Source: Rhodocyclaceae bacterium (GTDB taxonomy: Bacteria; Pseudomonadota; Gammaproteobacteria; Burkholderiales; Rhodocyclaceae). From it: a stretch of 64,000 nucleotides of DNA. This document shows positions 17,650-26,741 of this stretch, one piece after another; positions within the stretch are counted from its first letter, which is position 1; each line of letters begins with the position of its first letter. The DNA is taken from assembly GCA_028869135.1 (NCBI GenBank), contig JAGWTC010000013.1:1-64000 (forward strand). The letters run 5' to 3'. The notes below the pieces were generated by a model. It made no database searches, was not told the origin of the DNA, and was given only the letters and a program-made list of their open reading frames with translations. A program made the position numbers and the translations under genes.

Positions 17650-20301
17650 TCAAGCCACGCGGCTGGCCAGCCTCAGGTCGGCATTGCGCAGATACTCGAC
17701 AAAATCCCATGCCGACAGGGGCGGTGAATAGAGGTAACCCTGACAGTAGTCGCAACCCACATTGAACAGGAAGTCGCGTTGCGCGGCGTCCTCGACGCCT
17801 TCGGCGACCACGCGCAGATCCATCAGATTGGCGATGGTGATGATGGCTTCGCACAAGGCGCGATCGCTGGTGTCCGCGTTGATGTCGCGCACGAAGCTGC
17901 GGTCGATCTTGAGGAAATCGATCGGATATTTCTTCAGGTAGGAAAGCGAGGAGTAGCCGGTGCCGAAGTCGTCGATGGCAATGCGGACGCCGGCGGCGCG
18001 CAGGCGTCCGAGCTTTTCCGACACGGAGTGCCGATCCTGGATGATGGCGCCTTCGGTGATTTCCAGGATGATGCGTTGCGGGTCGAAGCCGGCCTGGGCG
18101 ATGGCTTCGACCCAGCGTTCGGCGCAGTCCTGCGCGGCGAACTCGCGCGGCGACTTGTTGATGCTGACGCAGACCGGCTCCCCATCGACCTGCGGCCACG
18201 ATAGCGCCTGCTTGATGGCCTCGTTGAAAACCCAGTCGCCGATATCCTGAATCAGACCGATCTCCTCCGCCAGCGGAATGAATTCGTCGGGGCTGATCAT
18301 GCCGCGCACCGGGTGGCACCAGCGCAGCAGCACTTCAGCCTTGGCCGGATGCTCGCTTTCGAGGTCGATGATGGGCTGGAAATAAAGCTCGAATTCGCCG
18401 TTCGGCAGCGCGTTGCGCAAGTCGTTGGCAAGCGCATGGCGCGCCTGCGCGGCTTCCTGCAGCTCGGCGGTAAACCACGAGTAGCCGTTGCGGCCGATTT
18501 CCTTGGCTGCATACATCGCCTGGTCGGCGTTCTTGAGCAGGTTCTCGATGTCCTTCGCATCGTTCGGGTACAGCGTGATGCCGATGCTGGCCGAGATATA
18601 GGCCTTTTCCTTGCCGAGCGTGAAGGGCTGGGTGAGGCTGAAAAGTATCTGCTCGCAGACGCGTTCCGCCACCGCGACGCAATCGCCGCCATACAGGATC
18701 ACGGTAAATTCGTCGCCGCCGAGGCGCGCCACCGTATCGCTGTCGCGCACGCAGGCGCGGATGCGCTGCGAGGCCTCGATCAGCAGCGTGTCCCCGGCAT
18801 CGTGGCCGAGCACGTCGTTGACCTGCTTGAAGTGATCGAGGTCGATGAACAGCAGCGCGATCTGCTGCCGCGCACGGCCCGCGCGCGCGATGTCCTGCAC
18901 CAGACGGTCGCGGAACAGGCGGCGATTGGGCAGATTGGTGAGCGCGTCGTTGTTCGCCTGCTGCCAGACGGCCTGCTCGGTGTTCTTCTTTTCCGTGATG
19001 TCGGAAAACAGCGCGACGTGATAGCGCGGATTGCCGTTGTCGTCGCTGATGGCGGTGATGGTCAGCGATTCGGCGTAGATTTCGCCGTTCTTGCGGCGAC
19101 TCCAGACGTCGCCCTGCCAGTGTCCGGTGCTTGTCAGCGCTTCGTTGATTCGCTCCGGCAGATCGGGCGGGTTGCGTTCCGCCTTGAGGAAGCTGGCCGG
19201 TCGTCCGATCACTTCGCGTGCCGTGTAGCCGGTCAGGTGTTCGAAGGCCGGATTCACGGCGATGAGGTAGTTGCTGGCGTCCGACACGAAGATCGCCTCG
19301 GTGCTGGCCGAATACACCATCGCCGCCAGATGCAACTGCTCTTCGGTGCGTTTGCGCTCGATCGCCACGCTGGCCAGATTGGCGGCGTCCTGAATGAGCG
19401 CGAACTCTTCCGGCGTCGGCAGCGCTTCCTTGCGGTGATAGATGGCGAAGGTGCCGAGCAGTTCGCGCTGCGACGAGAACAGCGGCTCGGCCCAGCACGA
19501 CACCAGCCCTTCGCTGATCACCATCTGGCGCTGCGCGGCCCAGTGCGGATGCTCCTGGATATTCTCGATGGCGACACGCTCGCAGCGATAGGCGGCCGTG
19601 CCGCTGCAGCACACGCCGTCGCGGACGGGCATGCTCAGCATTGCCGCGTTGTATTCCGGCGAAAGGCTGGGCGCCGCCTGCAGCAGGAGGTTGGTGCCGC
19701 TTTCGTCGACCACGAACAGGGAACAGATCAGGTCGGGATTCTGCTGTTCGACATAGAGCGCGATCTGGGCCAGCACCTCCGGCAACGGCGAGGCATTGGC
19801 CAGCGTCTCGAAGATGCGCTTGTGCGCCTGCTCCCCCTTGCTGGCCGCGCCCAGCGCCTGATCCTGGCTTTCAAGGCGGGCGGCGGTGGCGTTGAGCGCC
19901 AGCATCAATGCGTCCAGTTCGGCCACGCCGGTGCGGTCGAGCTTGAGCTTGCCGCCGTGCCGATGCGGCAAGGATTTGACGAACGCCGTCGCCGCCCGCA
20001 TCGCGGCGATGGGGTGGCGCAACGCCGAATAGAGGATTGCGGCCTGACCGATGACGATCAGCAGGCAGACGGAAACGAGGAACAGCCCCACACTGAGGGC
20101 GAAATAGGAGGTGCCGTCCGGGCGCTCGATGTGGAAAGGGAAGTTCGATTCCACCACGAACCACAGGCCCGCGCAGGCGACAACGAGCTGGATCAGGAGG
20201 ATCAGCGCGAAGGCGCGCAACAGGAAGCGCGGCCAGCCCCGCATCATCATCGCTGTGCGGAGTACGAATTGCGGACGGCGTCGAACTTTGTCATTACGCA
20301 C
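17650..20301 (-). CDS. GAF-PAS-GGDEF-EAL c-di-GMP signalling protein
   Basis: An 883-residue membrane-anchored protein with two N-terminal membrane helices (about 25-50 and 65-90), a HAMP-like linker, a GAF domain (about 170-315) and a PAS domain (about 325-440). Next comes a diguanylate cyclase domain with intact GGDEF preceded by an RDSD inhibitory site. The phosphodiesterase domain has an EVL variant of EAL but keeps the IDDFGTGYSSL, LKIDRSFV and EGVE motifs. Both activities may be retained. The GTG start at 20301 is uncertain; the ATG triplet about 17 codons in is an alternative. Confidence 0.92.
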   Translation of the reverse strand: MRNDKVRRRPQFVLRTAMMMRGWPRFLLRAFALILLIQLVVACAGLWFVVESNFPFHIERPDGTSYFALSVGLFLVSVCLLIVIGQAAILYSALRHPIAAMRAATAFVKSLPHRHGGKLKLDRTGVAELDALMLALNATAARLESQDQALGAASKGEQAHKRIFETLANASPLPEVLAQIALYVEQQNPDLICSLFVVDESGTNLLLQAAPSLSPEYNAAMLSMPVRDGVCCSGTAAYRCERVAIENIQEHPHWAAQRQMVISEGLVSCWAEPLFSSQRELLGTFAIYHRKEALPTPEEFALIQDAANLASVAIERKRTEEQLHLAAMVYSASTEAIFVSDASNYLIAVNPAFEHLTGYTAREVIGRPASFLKAERNPPDLPERINEALTSTGHWQGDVWSRRKNGEIYAESLTITAISDDNGNPRYHVALFSDITEKKNTEQAVWQQANNDALTNLPNRRLFRDRLVQDIARAGRARQQIALLFIDLDHFKQVNDVLGHDAGDTLLIEASQRIRACVRDSDTVARLGGDEFTVILYGGDCVAVAERVCEQILFSLTQPFTLGKEKAYISASIGITLYPNDAKDIENLLKNADQAMYAAKEIGRNGYSWFTAELQEAAQARHALANDLRNALPNGEFELYFQPIIDLESEHPAKAEVLLRWCHPVRGMISPDEFIPLAEEIGLIQDIGDWVFNEAIKQALSWPQVDGEPVCVSINKSPREFAAQDCAERWVEAIAQAGFDPQRIILEITEGAIIQDRHSVSEKLGRLRAAGVRIAIDDFGTGYSSLSYLKKYPIDFLKIDRSFVRDINADTSDRALCEAIITIANLMDLRVVAEGVEDAAQRDFLFNVGCDYCQGYLYSPPLSAWDFVEYLRNADLRLASRVA

Positions 20302-20466
20302 CCCTCTGGACGCCGCTGCCTTGCTGCGGCCGTGTTGTCGTGTATCCGCATTCTGCGACGGACTTGGTGCGCCGGTGGATCGGCGGACGAACTAACGATA
20401 ACGGGAGTCGGCCCTTCTTACAAGCGCTGCGTGAGTTGAATGTGCATTCGAGCGAGCGGCCGTGTT

Positions 20467-21045
20467 TCAGGCATACACATCCACCTGCGGTGCGACATGC
20501 CCGGACGTGGCATAGGCATGAACGGGACTGTGCGCCGCTGCCGCTTCTGCCGCGCGCTGGCTGCGCAATTCGCTGTACCCGAGCGCTTCCAGCGCCTTGC
20601 CTGTTGTTGCCACGGCATAGTCTTGCGCGCTGGGGTCGGCCGGCGCCAGGGCCGTCGCCTGGATATGCCGGCCCTTGTCGATATTGGCCTGTGGCGCATG
20701 CTCGGGCGAGGTATCGATGCCGACCTCGCCCGCCACCGCATATTGCCTGCCGTCCGGGCCGTAGGTGTATTCGTAACTGGGGCCGCTGATGATGAGATCG
20801 CGGCCGACATTGATGTGCGCCCGTTCGTGGGCGCGGACCTCGGCATCGACGCGCACAAGCTCCGCAATACGCCGCTGCTGGGAGGGCGTGTATCGGGTCT
20901 GCAGGGAGGCTTCGGTACTGGCGCTGCCGGCCGTGTTTTTCTGCGTGTCGCCGGCGGTGCTTTCCGCGGCGGGCTCGCGCCCCGACCCGGCAAGCGGAGT
21001 GCCTGTCGTGGCGCGCGCATTAAGCGAAATGGGCTGAACGGACAT
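20467..21045 (-). CDS. SprA-related putative metalloprotease
   Basis: A 192-residue protein with the zincin-like motif HERAH (His73, Glu74, His77) in EVRAHERAHINVGRDL, followed by SGPSYEYTYGPDGRQYAVAGEVGID, as in SprA-related/CJM1_0395-family putative metalloproteases. The N-terminal 50 residues are low-complexity (Ser, Thr, Ala, Gly), and no signal peptide is obvious. A catalytic role is inferred from the HExxH pattern and is untested in most members. It stands alone, 165 bases before the GGDEF-EAL gene, with no recognised terminator between. Confidence 0.8.
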   Translation of the reverse strand: MSVQPISLNARATTGTPLAGSGREPAAESTAGDTQKNTAGSASTEASLQTRYTPSQQRRIAELVRVDAEVRAHERAHINVGRDLIISGPSYEYTYGPDGRQYAVAGEVGIDTSPEHAPQANIDKGRHIQATALAPADPSAQDYAVATTGKALEALGYSELRSQRAAEAAAAHSPVHAYATSGHVAPQVDVYA

Positions 21046-21159
21046 GGTAATGCCGGGTCGTTAAACCTGACTTCACCATAGACCATCCCGGCGCTGCGGG
21101 AAAGCCGGGGATGTGCCCTAAGGCCCTGTTCTGCCTGTCGAAAGCGGCTTCGAAAAGGC

Positions 21160-22305
21160 CTAGAGCACCGGCGGCAATTGCGTGGCGACGGCTTGCCGTT
21201 CCTTGCTGGCTTCACCCAGCAGCGCGCAGCCGAGCAGCTTGCCGTCCGGCGCCTTGAACAGGGCGCGGATGCCCCCCTCGATCTCCTCTTCGACCCAGGC
21301 GCCGGCGGCGCCCATGGCAGGCGGGCTGACCACGGTCGGGCAAGCCGGCGTCTTGACCACCACCGGCATGGCCGGATAGGCGAGATCGGTGGGCGTGCCG
21401 GCCAGGGTTTTGCCCAGCGCGCGCGCGGCGTTCATGATGGGCAGGATGAAGGGCAGCACCAGCCCCTCGACTTCGGCGCAGTCGCCGATGGCATAGATAT
21501 TCGGCGCACTGGTTTGCAATTGCCGATCTACGACAATGCCGCGATTGACCTTGAGCCCGGCGGCCGCGGCCAGTTCGACCGCAGGCTTGAGTCCGATGGC
21601 GGAGAGCACGAGGTCGGCCTCGAATTGCCTGCCGTCGGCGGTGCTCAGAAGATAAGCGCTGCCGTCCTTGTCCACATTGACGATGCTGGTGCCGAACTCG
21701 AATTTGACGCCGGCGGCAGAGAGCTTTGCGGCGAAGAAGGCGCCTGCCTTGGGCGGCAGCAGGCGGCCCAGCGGTTGCTGTGCCAGATCGAAAACCGTGA
21801 CGGCATGGTCGGCGGCGCGCAGGTCGTTGGCGAATTCGCAGCCGATCAGGCCGGCGCCGAGAATGGCGACGCGCATGCCCGGCTTGAGGCGCTCGCGGAA
21901 GGCGGCGTAATGGCTGAGGTGATTCACCGAAATCACATCGTCGGCGCCGCTGCCGGTCAGCGGCAGGCGGATCGGATGGGCGCCGTTGGCGAGCACCAGC
22001 GTGTCGTAGGGAACCGGCCCTTGATCGGTGATCAGCTGCTTGCCTGAGATATCGATGGACTCGACATGGGTATGCGGCATCAGCGTGAGTTTGAGCTGCT
22101 CGGCCAGCTTTTCCGCCGGCGTGACGACCAATTGAGCGGCGTTCTTGCCCGCCGCAATCGCGTTGGACAGCGTCGGCTTGGCGTAGAAACTGCAGTCGTC
22201 GCTGCTGATCAGGGTGACGGCGACCTCGGGTGCCAGCTTGCGCAATTCGCGCACGGTGCTGGTGCCGGCCTGGCCGCTGCCGAGAATGACGATGTGATTG
22301 CTCAT
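21160..22305 (-). CDS. Rubredoxin/NorW-type NAD(P)H reductase (FAD)
   Basis: A 381-residue FAD- and NAD-binding oxidoreductase. GSGQAGTSTVRELRK near the N-terminus is the FAD dinucleotide fold, AILGAGLIGCEFAND near residue 150 the NAD fold, and IYAIGDCAEVEG the second FAD-contact strand. Similarity to rubredoxin reductases and NorW, and its position 15 bases after a rubredoxin gene, indicate reduction of that rubredoxin by NAD(P)H. In other bacteria the pair feeds peroxide, superoxide or NO detoxification, or alkane hydroxylation; no such partner is visible here. Confidence 0.88.
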   Translation of the reverse strand: MSNHIVILGSGQAGTSTVRELRKLAPEVAVTLISSDDCSFYAKPTLSNAIAAGKNAAQLVVTPAEKLAEQLKLTLMPHTHVESIDISGKQLITDQGPVPYDTLVLANGAHPIRLPLTGSGADDVISVNHLSHYAAFRERLKPGMRVAILGAGLIGCEFANDLRAADHAVTVFDLAQQPLGRLLPPKAGAFFAAKLSAAGVKFEFGTSIVNVDKDGSAYLLSTADGRQFEADLVLSAIGLKPAVELAAAAGLKVNRGIVVDRQLQTSAPNIYAIGDCAEVEGLVLPFILPIMNAARALGKTLAGTPTDLAYPAMPVVVKTPACPTVVSPPAMGAAGAWVEEEIEGGIRALFKAPDGKLLGCALLGEASKERQAVATQLPPVL

Positions 22306-22320
22306 GTGCTGTGCTTCCCT

Positions 22321-22494
22321 TCAGATTTCAATCATGACGAAGTCGTCCTTGCCCACGTCGCACTCCGGGCAGATCCAGGCGTTCGGTATATCTTCCCAGC
22401 GCGTGCCCGGTTCGATGCCATGCTCGGGATCACCCAGCCTTTCGTCATAGACGTAGCCGCAGACAATGCAACGATAAAGCTTGAAATCAGACAT
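22321..22494 (-). CDS. Rubredoxin
   Basis: A 57-residue one-iron electron carrier with both metal-binding loops, CIVCGYVYDE and CPECDVGKDDF, and the conserved DxxxGIxPGTxWEDIPxxWxCP core. The start MSDFKLYRC at 22494 gives the normal rubredoxin length; an upstream ATG would add five unconserved residues. It is followed directly by its probable reductase and preceded by oxyR on the same strand. Confidence 0.95.
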   Translation of the reverse strand: MSDFKLYRCIVCGYVYDERLGDPEHGIEPGTRWEDIPNAWICPECDVGKDDFVMIEI

Positions 22495-22554
22495 GGCGAG
22501 GACGAACAATGCGCGGGCTGGGGATCAGCCCTGAATCGGAAAGGCGGACAGATT

Positions 22555-22583
22555 TTTAAAGCTGCATTTTAACGGCAAGTTAA
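22555..22583 (-). promoter_or_regulatory. Possible promoter for the rubredoxin operon
   Basis: On the minus strand TTAACT (22583-22578) and TTTAAA (22560-22555) have 17-base spacing. The region is clearly more AT-rich than its surroundings and lies about 60 bases before the rubredoxin start, allowing expression separate from oxyR. Confidence 0.35.
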
Positions 22584-22600
22584 CTTCTTGCTCGTCCAGC

Positions 22601-23533
22601 TTAATGCGCCAGTCCGCGTCGACCGACCTGGGTGGTGCCCGGCAGGTGGCAGTCGAGCACGGCTTCGCGCACGAGATCAATGGCCTTGGAGCGGGGGAAG
22701 CTGCTGCGCCAGACCAGGCCCACGCGGCGATGCGGCGGCGTTTCGTCGGCAAAAGGCTTGACCGTCAGCAGCGGCGAGGCGAGGGTATCCGGATCGACGG
22801 CGGAGGCCGGCATCACGGTGATGCCGAGGCCGCTGGCCACCATCAGACGTATGGTTTCCAGCGAGCTGCCTTCGAGTACCTGTGGCGAGGGCGTGTTGCC
22901 GGCGCGTGTGCACAGATCCAGCACCTGGTCGCGGAAGCAATTGCCCGCACCGAGCATCAGCAGCGGCTGGTCGAGCAGCGTGTTCGCCTCGATCCCCGCT
23001 TTTTTTGCCCAGGCATGTGTCCTGGGCAGCAGCACGCGGAAATCCTCGTCGTACACGGGCTGGGCGACGAGGCCGGGCTCTTCGATGGGCAGGGCGATGA
23101 TGATGAGGTCGAGCTCGCCGTTCTTGACCTTGGCGATCAGCTCGGTGGTGTAGCTTTCCACCAGCATCAGCGGCATGTCGGGCGCGCGTTCCTTGAGCAG
23201 CGGCACCAGCGTTGGCAAGAGGTAGGGGCCGATGGTGGGAATCACGCCCAGGCGCAGCGGCCCGCTCAGCGGATCCTTGCCGGCGGCGGCGATTTCGGTG
23301 ACGCGCGCGGCTTCCGCCAGTGTGCGTTCGGCCTGCGCAACCACCTGCATGCCGATTTCCGTGGGCCGCACTTCGCCCGGCGCGCGCTCGAACAGCGCGA
23401 CACCGAGCTGTTCTTCGAGCTTCTTGACGGCGACGGACAGCGTCGGCTGCGCCACGAAACAGGCTTCCGCAGCGCGACCAAAATGACGGGTGCGTGCGAG
23501 CGCGACGATGTACTTGAGATCGGTAAGAGTCAT
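22601..23533 (-). CDS. oxyR: Hydrogen peroxide-sensing LysR regulator OxyR
   Basis: LysR-type regulator of 310 residues: N-terminal winged helix-turn-helix (RHFGRAAEACFVAQPTLS) and a peroxide-sensing domain. The two redox cysteines are Cys199 and Cys208 (GNCFRDQVLDLC), exactly the E. coli numbering, so it should form the regulatory disulfide on peroxide exposure. The start at ATG 23533 (MTLTDLKYIVALAR) is preferred over a GTG nine bases upstream. Rubredoxin and its reductase lie downstream and are candidate targets. Confidence 0.95.
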   Translation of the reverse strand: MTLTDLKYIVALARTRHFGRAAEACFVAQPTLSVAVKKLEEQLGVALFERAPGEVRPTEIGMQVVAQAERTLAEAARVTEIAAAGKDPLSGPLRLGVIPTIGPYLLPTLVPLLKERAPDMPLMLVESYTTELIAKVKNGELDLIIIALPIEEPGLVAQPVYDEDFRVLLPRTHAWAKKAGIEANTLLDQPLLMLGAGNCFRDQVLDLCTRAGNTPSPQVLEGSSLETIRLMVASGLGITVMPASAVDPDTLASPLLTVKPFADETPPHRRVGLVWRSSFPRSKAIDLVREAVLDCHLPGTTQVGRRGLAH

Positions 23534-23637
23534 CCGGGGCACCTATAGCTTGCCCCGATTATGCCGCGAAACCGGATTGGCCGCCGCGTGCGGCGGGTCG
23601 GCGAGATGCCTGCGGAATGGCCGTGGTGCGGCCCGGG

Positions 23638-23820
23638 TCAGAGGCTTTGCGCTTCGTGCCGGGTGGATTGCAGCGTGCTTTCCCAGATCGGCAACTGGCG
23701 CTTGCGGACGGGCGCCGCGCCGGCGGCCCAGTTCTGCTCGCAGTCGGCGCACAGGATGCACCAGGTGCGCTGCCGGCGATGGGGCAGCGGGCTGTAACAG
23801 TGAGCGCATACGGTTTGCAT
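23638..23820 (-). CDS. Small zinc-ribbon-like protein
   Basis: A 60-residue cysteine-rich protein, not recognised as a named family. It begins MQTVCAHCYSPLP and continues with WCILCADCEQNW, giving CX2C and CX2CX2C clusters that could bind one zinc ion. GGAG lies five bases before the second of two adjacent ATG codons (23820), which supports translation. It is divergent from the MFS gene and lies about 100 bases upstream of oxyR on the same strand. Confidence 0.55.
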   Translation of the reverse strand: MQTVCAHCYSPLPHRRQRTWCILCADCEQNWAAGAAPVRKRQLPIWESTLQSTRHEAQSL

Positions 23821-23917
23821 CATGACTCCATTCGTCCAGGCGCCGGCAGGCGGCCTTGCTGCGGGGCATAAAATGATCTTCAGGCATGCATTTATAACGA
23901 GAAATTGTTACGCTTCG

Positions 23918-25129
23918 ATGATGCCTAATGCCGCTCCCGCCAGAAAAGAAGGCGATCTGATCCGCCAGATCGCCCTGTTGTCCGTCGCCGCCTTCGCCAG
24001 CAGTGGCGCAGCCCGCATCACCGACCCCCTGCTGCCCCAACTAGCCGATGCCTTTGCCCTTTCGGCAGGCCAGGCCGCGTATGCGGTATCGGGCTTTGCG
24101 CTGGCCTACGGCTTGCTGCAATTGCTTTACGGCCCCCTCGGCGACCGCTTCGGCAAGTACCGCGTGATCAGCTATGCCATGCTGGCCAGCATGGCCGGCG
24201 CGCTGGGAACGGCCATGGCCGGTAACTTCTCGATGCTGGTCGCTTTCCGCGTGCTCAACGGCGCCACCGCAGCGGCGGCGATCCCCCTGTCCATGGCCTG
24301 GATTGCCGACAACGTGCCCTACGAACGGCGTCAGCCGGTGCTGGCGTATTTCCTGATCGGGCAGATTTTCGGCATCATCAGCGGACAACTTTTCGGCGGC
24401 CTGTTCGCCGATCTGACCGGCTGGCGCGGCGCCTTCTGGTTCATGCTGTGCGCTTTCGGTGTCGTCGGAGCGCTGCTGATGCTGGAGCTGAAACGCAGCC
24501 CGCGCATCGACAGCGCCGGCGACAGCCCCCACACCGGGTTGAGCTTCGTCCAGCGCTTTCGGGCCGTGCTGTCCACGCGCTGGGCGCGCATCATTCTCGT
24601 CGGCGTGTGTTTCGAAGGCGCTTGCGTGTTCGGTGGCCTTGCCTATGTGCCGACCTATCTGCACGCGCGTTTCGGCATTTCCTTGACGCTGGCCGGCGGC
24701 CTGATGGCAGTGTTCGGGCTGGGCGGGCTTTCGTATGCGCTGTTCGCGCGGCATTTCGTCGGCACGCTGGGCGAACGCGGCCTCGCCATCGCCGGCGGCA
24801 GCTCGCTGGGTCTGGCCTACCTGATCTTCCTTGGCGCGCCGCACTGGCTGTGGGCCGCGCCCGGGGCGTTCTGTGCCGGCATCGGGTACTACATGTTGCA
24901 CAACACCTTCCAGATCAACGCCACGCAGATGGCACCGGCGCATCGCGGCACGGCGGTGGCGCTGTTTGCGGCGCTGTTTTTCTTCGGCCAGTCGGGCGGC
25001 GTTTCGCTCAACGCGCTGGTCATCGATCACCTCGGCTTCACGTCGGCCTTCGCCATTCCCGCCGTGGCTCTGCCGCTGATTGGCGCCATCTTCGCCGTTT
25101 TTCTCGGGCGCCGGACCGCACAGGCCTGA
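23918..25129 (+). CDS. MFS transporter, drug/metabolite efflux type
   Basis: A 403-residue major facilitator with about 12 membrane segments. YGPLGDRFGKYR after helix 2 is the MFS signature loop, and MAWIADNVPYERRQPVLAYF resembles helix 4-5 of DHA1 exporters. Adjacent ATG codons at 23918 and 23921 are the likely starts; the in-frame extension to 23822 overlaps the divergent gene's start. The substrate is unknown. The palindromic operators of the next gene begin four bases after its stop. Confidence 0.85.
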   Translation: MMPNAAPARKEGDLIRQIALLSVAAFASSGAARITDPLLPQLADAFALSAGQAAYAVSGFALAYGLLQLLYGPLGDRFGKYRVISYAMLASMAGALGTAMAGNFSMLVAFRVLNGATAAAAIPLSMAWIADNVPYERRQPVLAYFLIGQIFGIISGQLFGGLFADLTGWRGAFWFMLCAFGVVGALLMLELKRSPRIDSAGDSPHTGLSFVQRFRAVLSTRWARIILVGVCFEGACVFGGLAYVPTYLHARFGISLTLAGGLMAVFGLGGLSYALFARHFVGTLGERGLAIAGGSSLGLAYLIFLGAPHWLWAAPGAFCAGIGYYMLHNTFQINATQMAPAHRGTAVALFAALFFFGQSGGVSLNALVIDHLGFTSAFAIPAVALPLIGAIFAVFLGRRTAQA

Positions 25130-25133
25130 ACGC

Positions 25134-25182
25134 TGAGACATTCTGTCCGGCCAGCCGGACAGAATGTCTCAGACATTTTGTC
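25134..25182 (+). promoter_or_regulatory. Three tandem GACA-N3-TGTC palindromes (probable enhancer sites)
   Basis: GACATTCTGTC (25137-25147), GACAGAATGTC (25158-25168) and GACATTTTGTC (25172-25182) share an 11-base palindromic plan. Centres are 21 and 14 bases apart. Sites 1 and 2 lie in a perfect 38-base inverted repeat (25134-25171). They sit about 65-115 bases upstream of a sigma-54 promoter, the usual distance for NtrC-family enhancers. Binding by the regulator at 27023-28414 is inferred. Confidence 0.7.
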
Positions 25183-25247
25183 GCATCGTCTCGACCTATC
25201 AGGCAATAAGGCTTGTGAATCAAGGCTTGGCCCTTGCAATGCGCGCC

Positions 25248-25263
25248 TGGCACAGTGGTTGCT
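25248..25263 (+). promoter_or_regulatory. Sigma-54 (-24/-12) promoter of the OFA transporter
   Basis: TGGCACAGTGGTTGCT matches the consensus TGGCAC-N5-TTGCW at every conserved base, with correct GG-to-GC spacing. It lies about 70 bases before the transporter ATG. A gene for an activator carrying the sigma-54-contacting GAFTGA loop lies just downstream of the transcription unit. Confidence 0.85.
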
Positions 25264-25331
25264 GAATCTCCTCGCAAGTCGCGGCGCGCATGGCAGTGCG
25301 CAGCGATCATCAAAAACAGAGGAGATTCATC

Positions 25332-26729
25332 ATGTCCGGATTTTTTTCCCGGGAGCGCATAGTCGCGCCCAATAACTACAACCGCTGGCTGGTCCCACCC
25401 GCTGCGCTGGCCGTCCATCTGTGCATCGGCCAGGCCTATGCCTTCAGCGTCTTCAACGGCCCGCTCAGCAAGGTCATCGGCATTACCGAATCGACGCCCG
25501 ACGACTGGAAACTGACCACGCTGGGCTGGATTTTCAGTCTGGCCATCTTCTGTCTCGGCTTGGCCGCGGCGTTTGGCGGAAAATGGCTGGAGAAGGTCGG
25601 GCCACGCGTCACCATGTTCGTTGCCGCCTGCTGCTTTGGCGGCGGTTTCCTGATTTCGGCCATCGGGGTGCAACTGCACCAGATCTGGCTGCTCTATCTC
25701 GGCTACGGCGTGCTCGGCGGCATCGGTCTCGGCCTTGGCTACGTATCGCCGGTGTCGACGCTGATCAAGTGGTTCCCGGACCGCCGCGGCATGGCCACCG
25801 GCATGGCCATCATGGGCTTCGGTGGCGGCGCGATGATCGGCGCCCCTCTGTCGGTGTTCCTGATGGACATGTTCAAGTCGGCGACTTCGGTCGGCGTGAC
25901 CCAGACCTTCGTCGTCATGGGCGTGCTCTACTTCATCTCGATGATGATCGGCGCGCTGGCGATTCGCGTCCCGGCCGAAGGCTGGAAGCCGGCGGGCTGG
26001 AATCCGCCGGTCGGCAAGGTGAACAAGCTCATCACCAACAACCATGTGCATATCGACCAGGCGCTCAAGACGCCCCAGTTCTACCTGCTGTGGTTGGCGC
26101 TCTGCCTGAATGTGACGGCTGGTATCGGCGTGCTCGGTCAGGCTTCGCTGATGATTCAGGAAAGCTTCAAGGGTTCGGTCACGGTCGCTGCCGCCGCCGG
26201 TTTCGTCGGCCTCATGAGTCTGTTCAACATGGGTGGCCGCTTCCTGTGGTCGTCGGCCTCCGACTGGCTCGGCCGCAAGAACACCTACATGATCTACTTC
26301 CTGCTCGGCATCGCCATGTACTCCAGCGTGCCTGCTGCCTCGCAGTCCGGCAATGTTGCCATGTTCGTGACCTTCTACTGCATCATCATCAGCATGTACG
26401 GCGGCGGCTTCTCGACGATCCCGGCCTATCTGGCCGATATCTTCGGCACCAAGTTCGTCGGCGGCATCCACGGTCGTCTGCTCACCGCCTGGTCGGCGGC
26501 CGGCGTGTTCGGCCCGGTGCTGGTCAACTACATCCGCGAATACCAGGTTGCGCACGGCGTCGCCAAGGCCGATGCCTATACCGACACCATGTACATCATG
26601 GCCGTCCTGCTGGTCGTGGGGCTGATCTGCAACCTGCTGGTGCGCCCCGTGCATGCCAAGCACCACATGAGCCAGAAGGAAATCGACAGTTTCGACGCCT
26701 CCGGCGCCCGTCTGGCCGATGCTCACTGA
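25332..26729 (+). CDS. OFA-family MFS carboxylate transporter
   Basis: A 465-residue major facilitator of the oxalate/formate antiporter (OFA) family, with about 12 membrane segments. Family features include HLCIGQAYAFSVFNGPLS in helix 1, IKWFPDRRGMATGMAIMGFGGGAMIG around helix 5, and GGGFSTIPAYLADIFG near helix 10. GAGGAG lies seven bases before the ATG. A small subunit gene follows after 12 bases. The sigma-54 promoter and adjacent Cache-domain two-component system suggest induction by an external small carboxylate. The actual substrate (oxalate, formate, acetate, pyruvate or other) is unknown. Confidence 0.9.
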   Translation: MSGFFSRERIVAPNNYNRWLVPPAALAVHLCIGQAYAFSVFNGPLSKVIGITESTPDDWKLTTLGWIFSLAIFCLGLAAAFGGKWLEKVGPRVTMFVAACCFGGGFLISAIGVQLHQIWLLYLGYGVLGGIGLGLGYVSPVSTLIKWFPDRRGMATGMAIMGFGGGAMIGAPLSVFLMDMFKSATSVGVTQTFVVMGVLYFISMMIGALAIRVPAEGWKPAGWNPPVGKVNKLITNNHVHIDQALKTPQFYLLWLALCLNVTAGIGVLGQASLMIQESFKGSVTVAAAAGFVGLMSLFNMGGRFLWSSASDWLGRKNTYMIYFLLGIAMYSSVPAASQSGNVAMFVTFYCIIISMYGGGFSTIPAYLADIFGTKFVGGIHGRLLTAWSAAGVFGPVLVNYIREYQVAHGVAKADAYTDTMYIMAVLLVVGLICNLLVRPVHAKHHMSQKEIDSFDASGARLADAH

Positions 26730-26741
26730 ACCAAGGAGACC

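Noticed and set aside
17650-20301. EVL in place of EAL as a sign of a dead phosphodiesterase
   Set aside because: The glutamate itself is kept, as are the Asp-Asp, Lys and later Glu motifs; EVL variants occur in active enzymes.
18313-20439. Plus-strand open frame of about 708 codons opposite the GGDEF-EAL gene
   Set aside because: It is antisense to a gene with clear GAF, PAS, GGDEF and EAL domains. Its composition is the low-complexity Arg/Gly/Ala/Asp pattern of an antisense frame in high-GC DNA.
25134-25171. The 38-base perfect inverted repeat as a terminator of the upstream MFS gene
   Set aside because: There is no T tract, the arms contain internal GACA-N3-TGTC palindromes with a third copy next to them, and the position suits enhancer sites. 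Some terminator activity is still possible.
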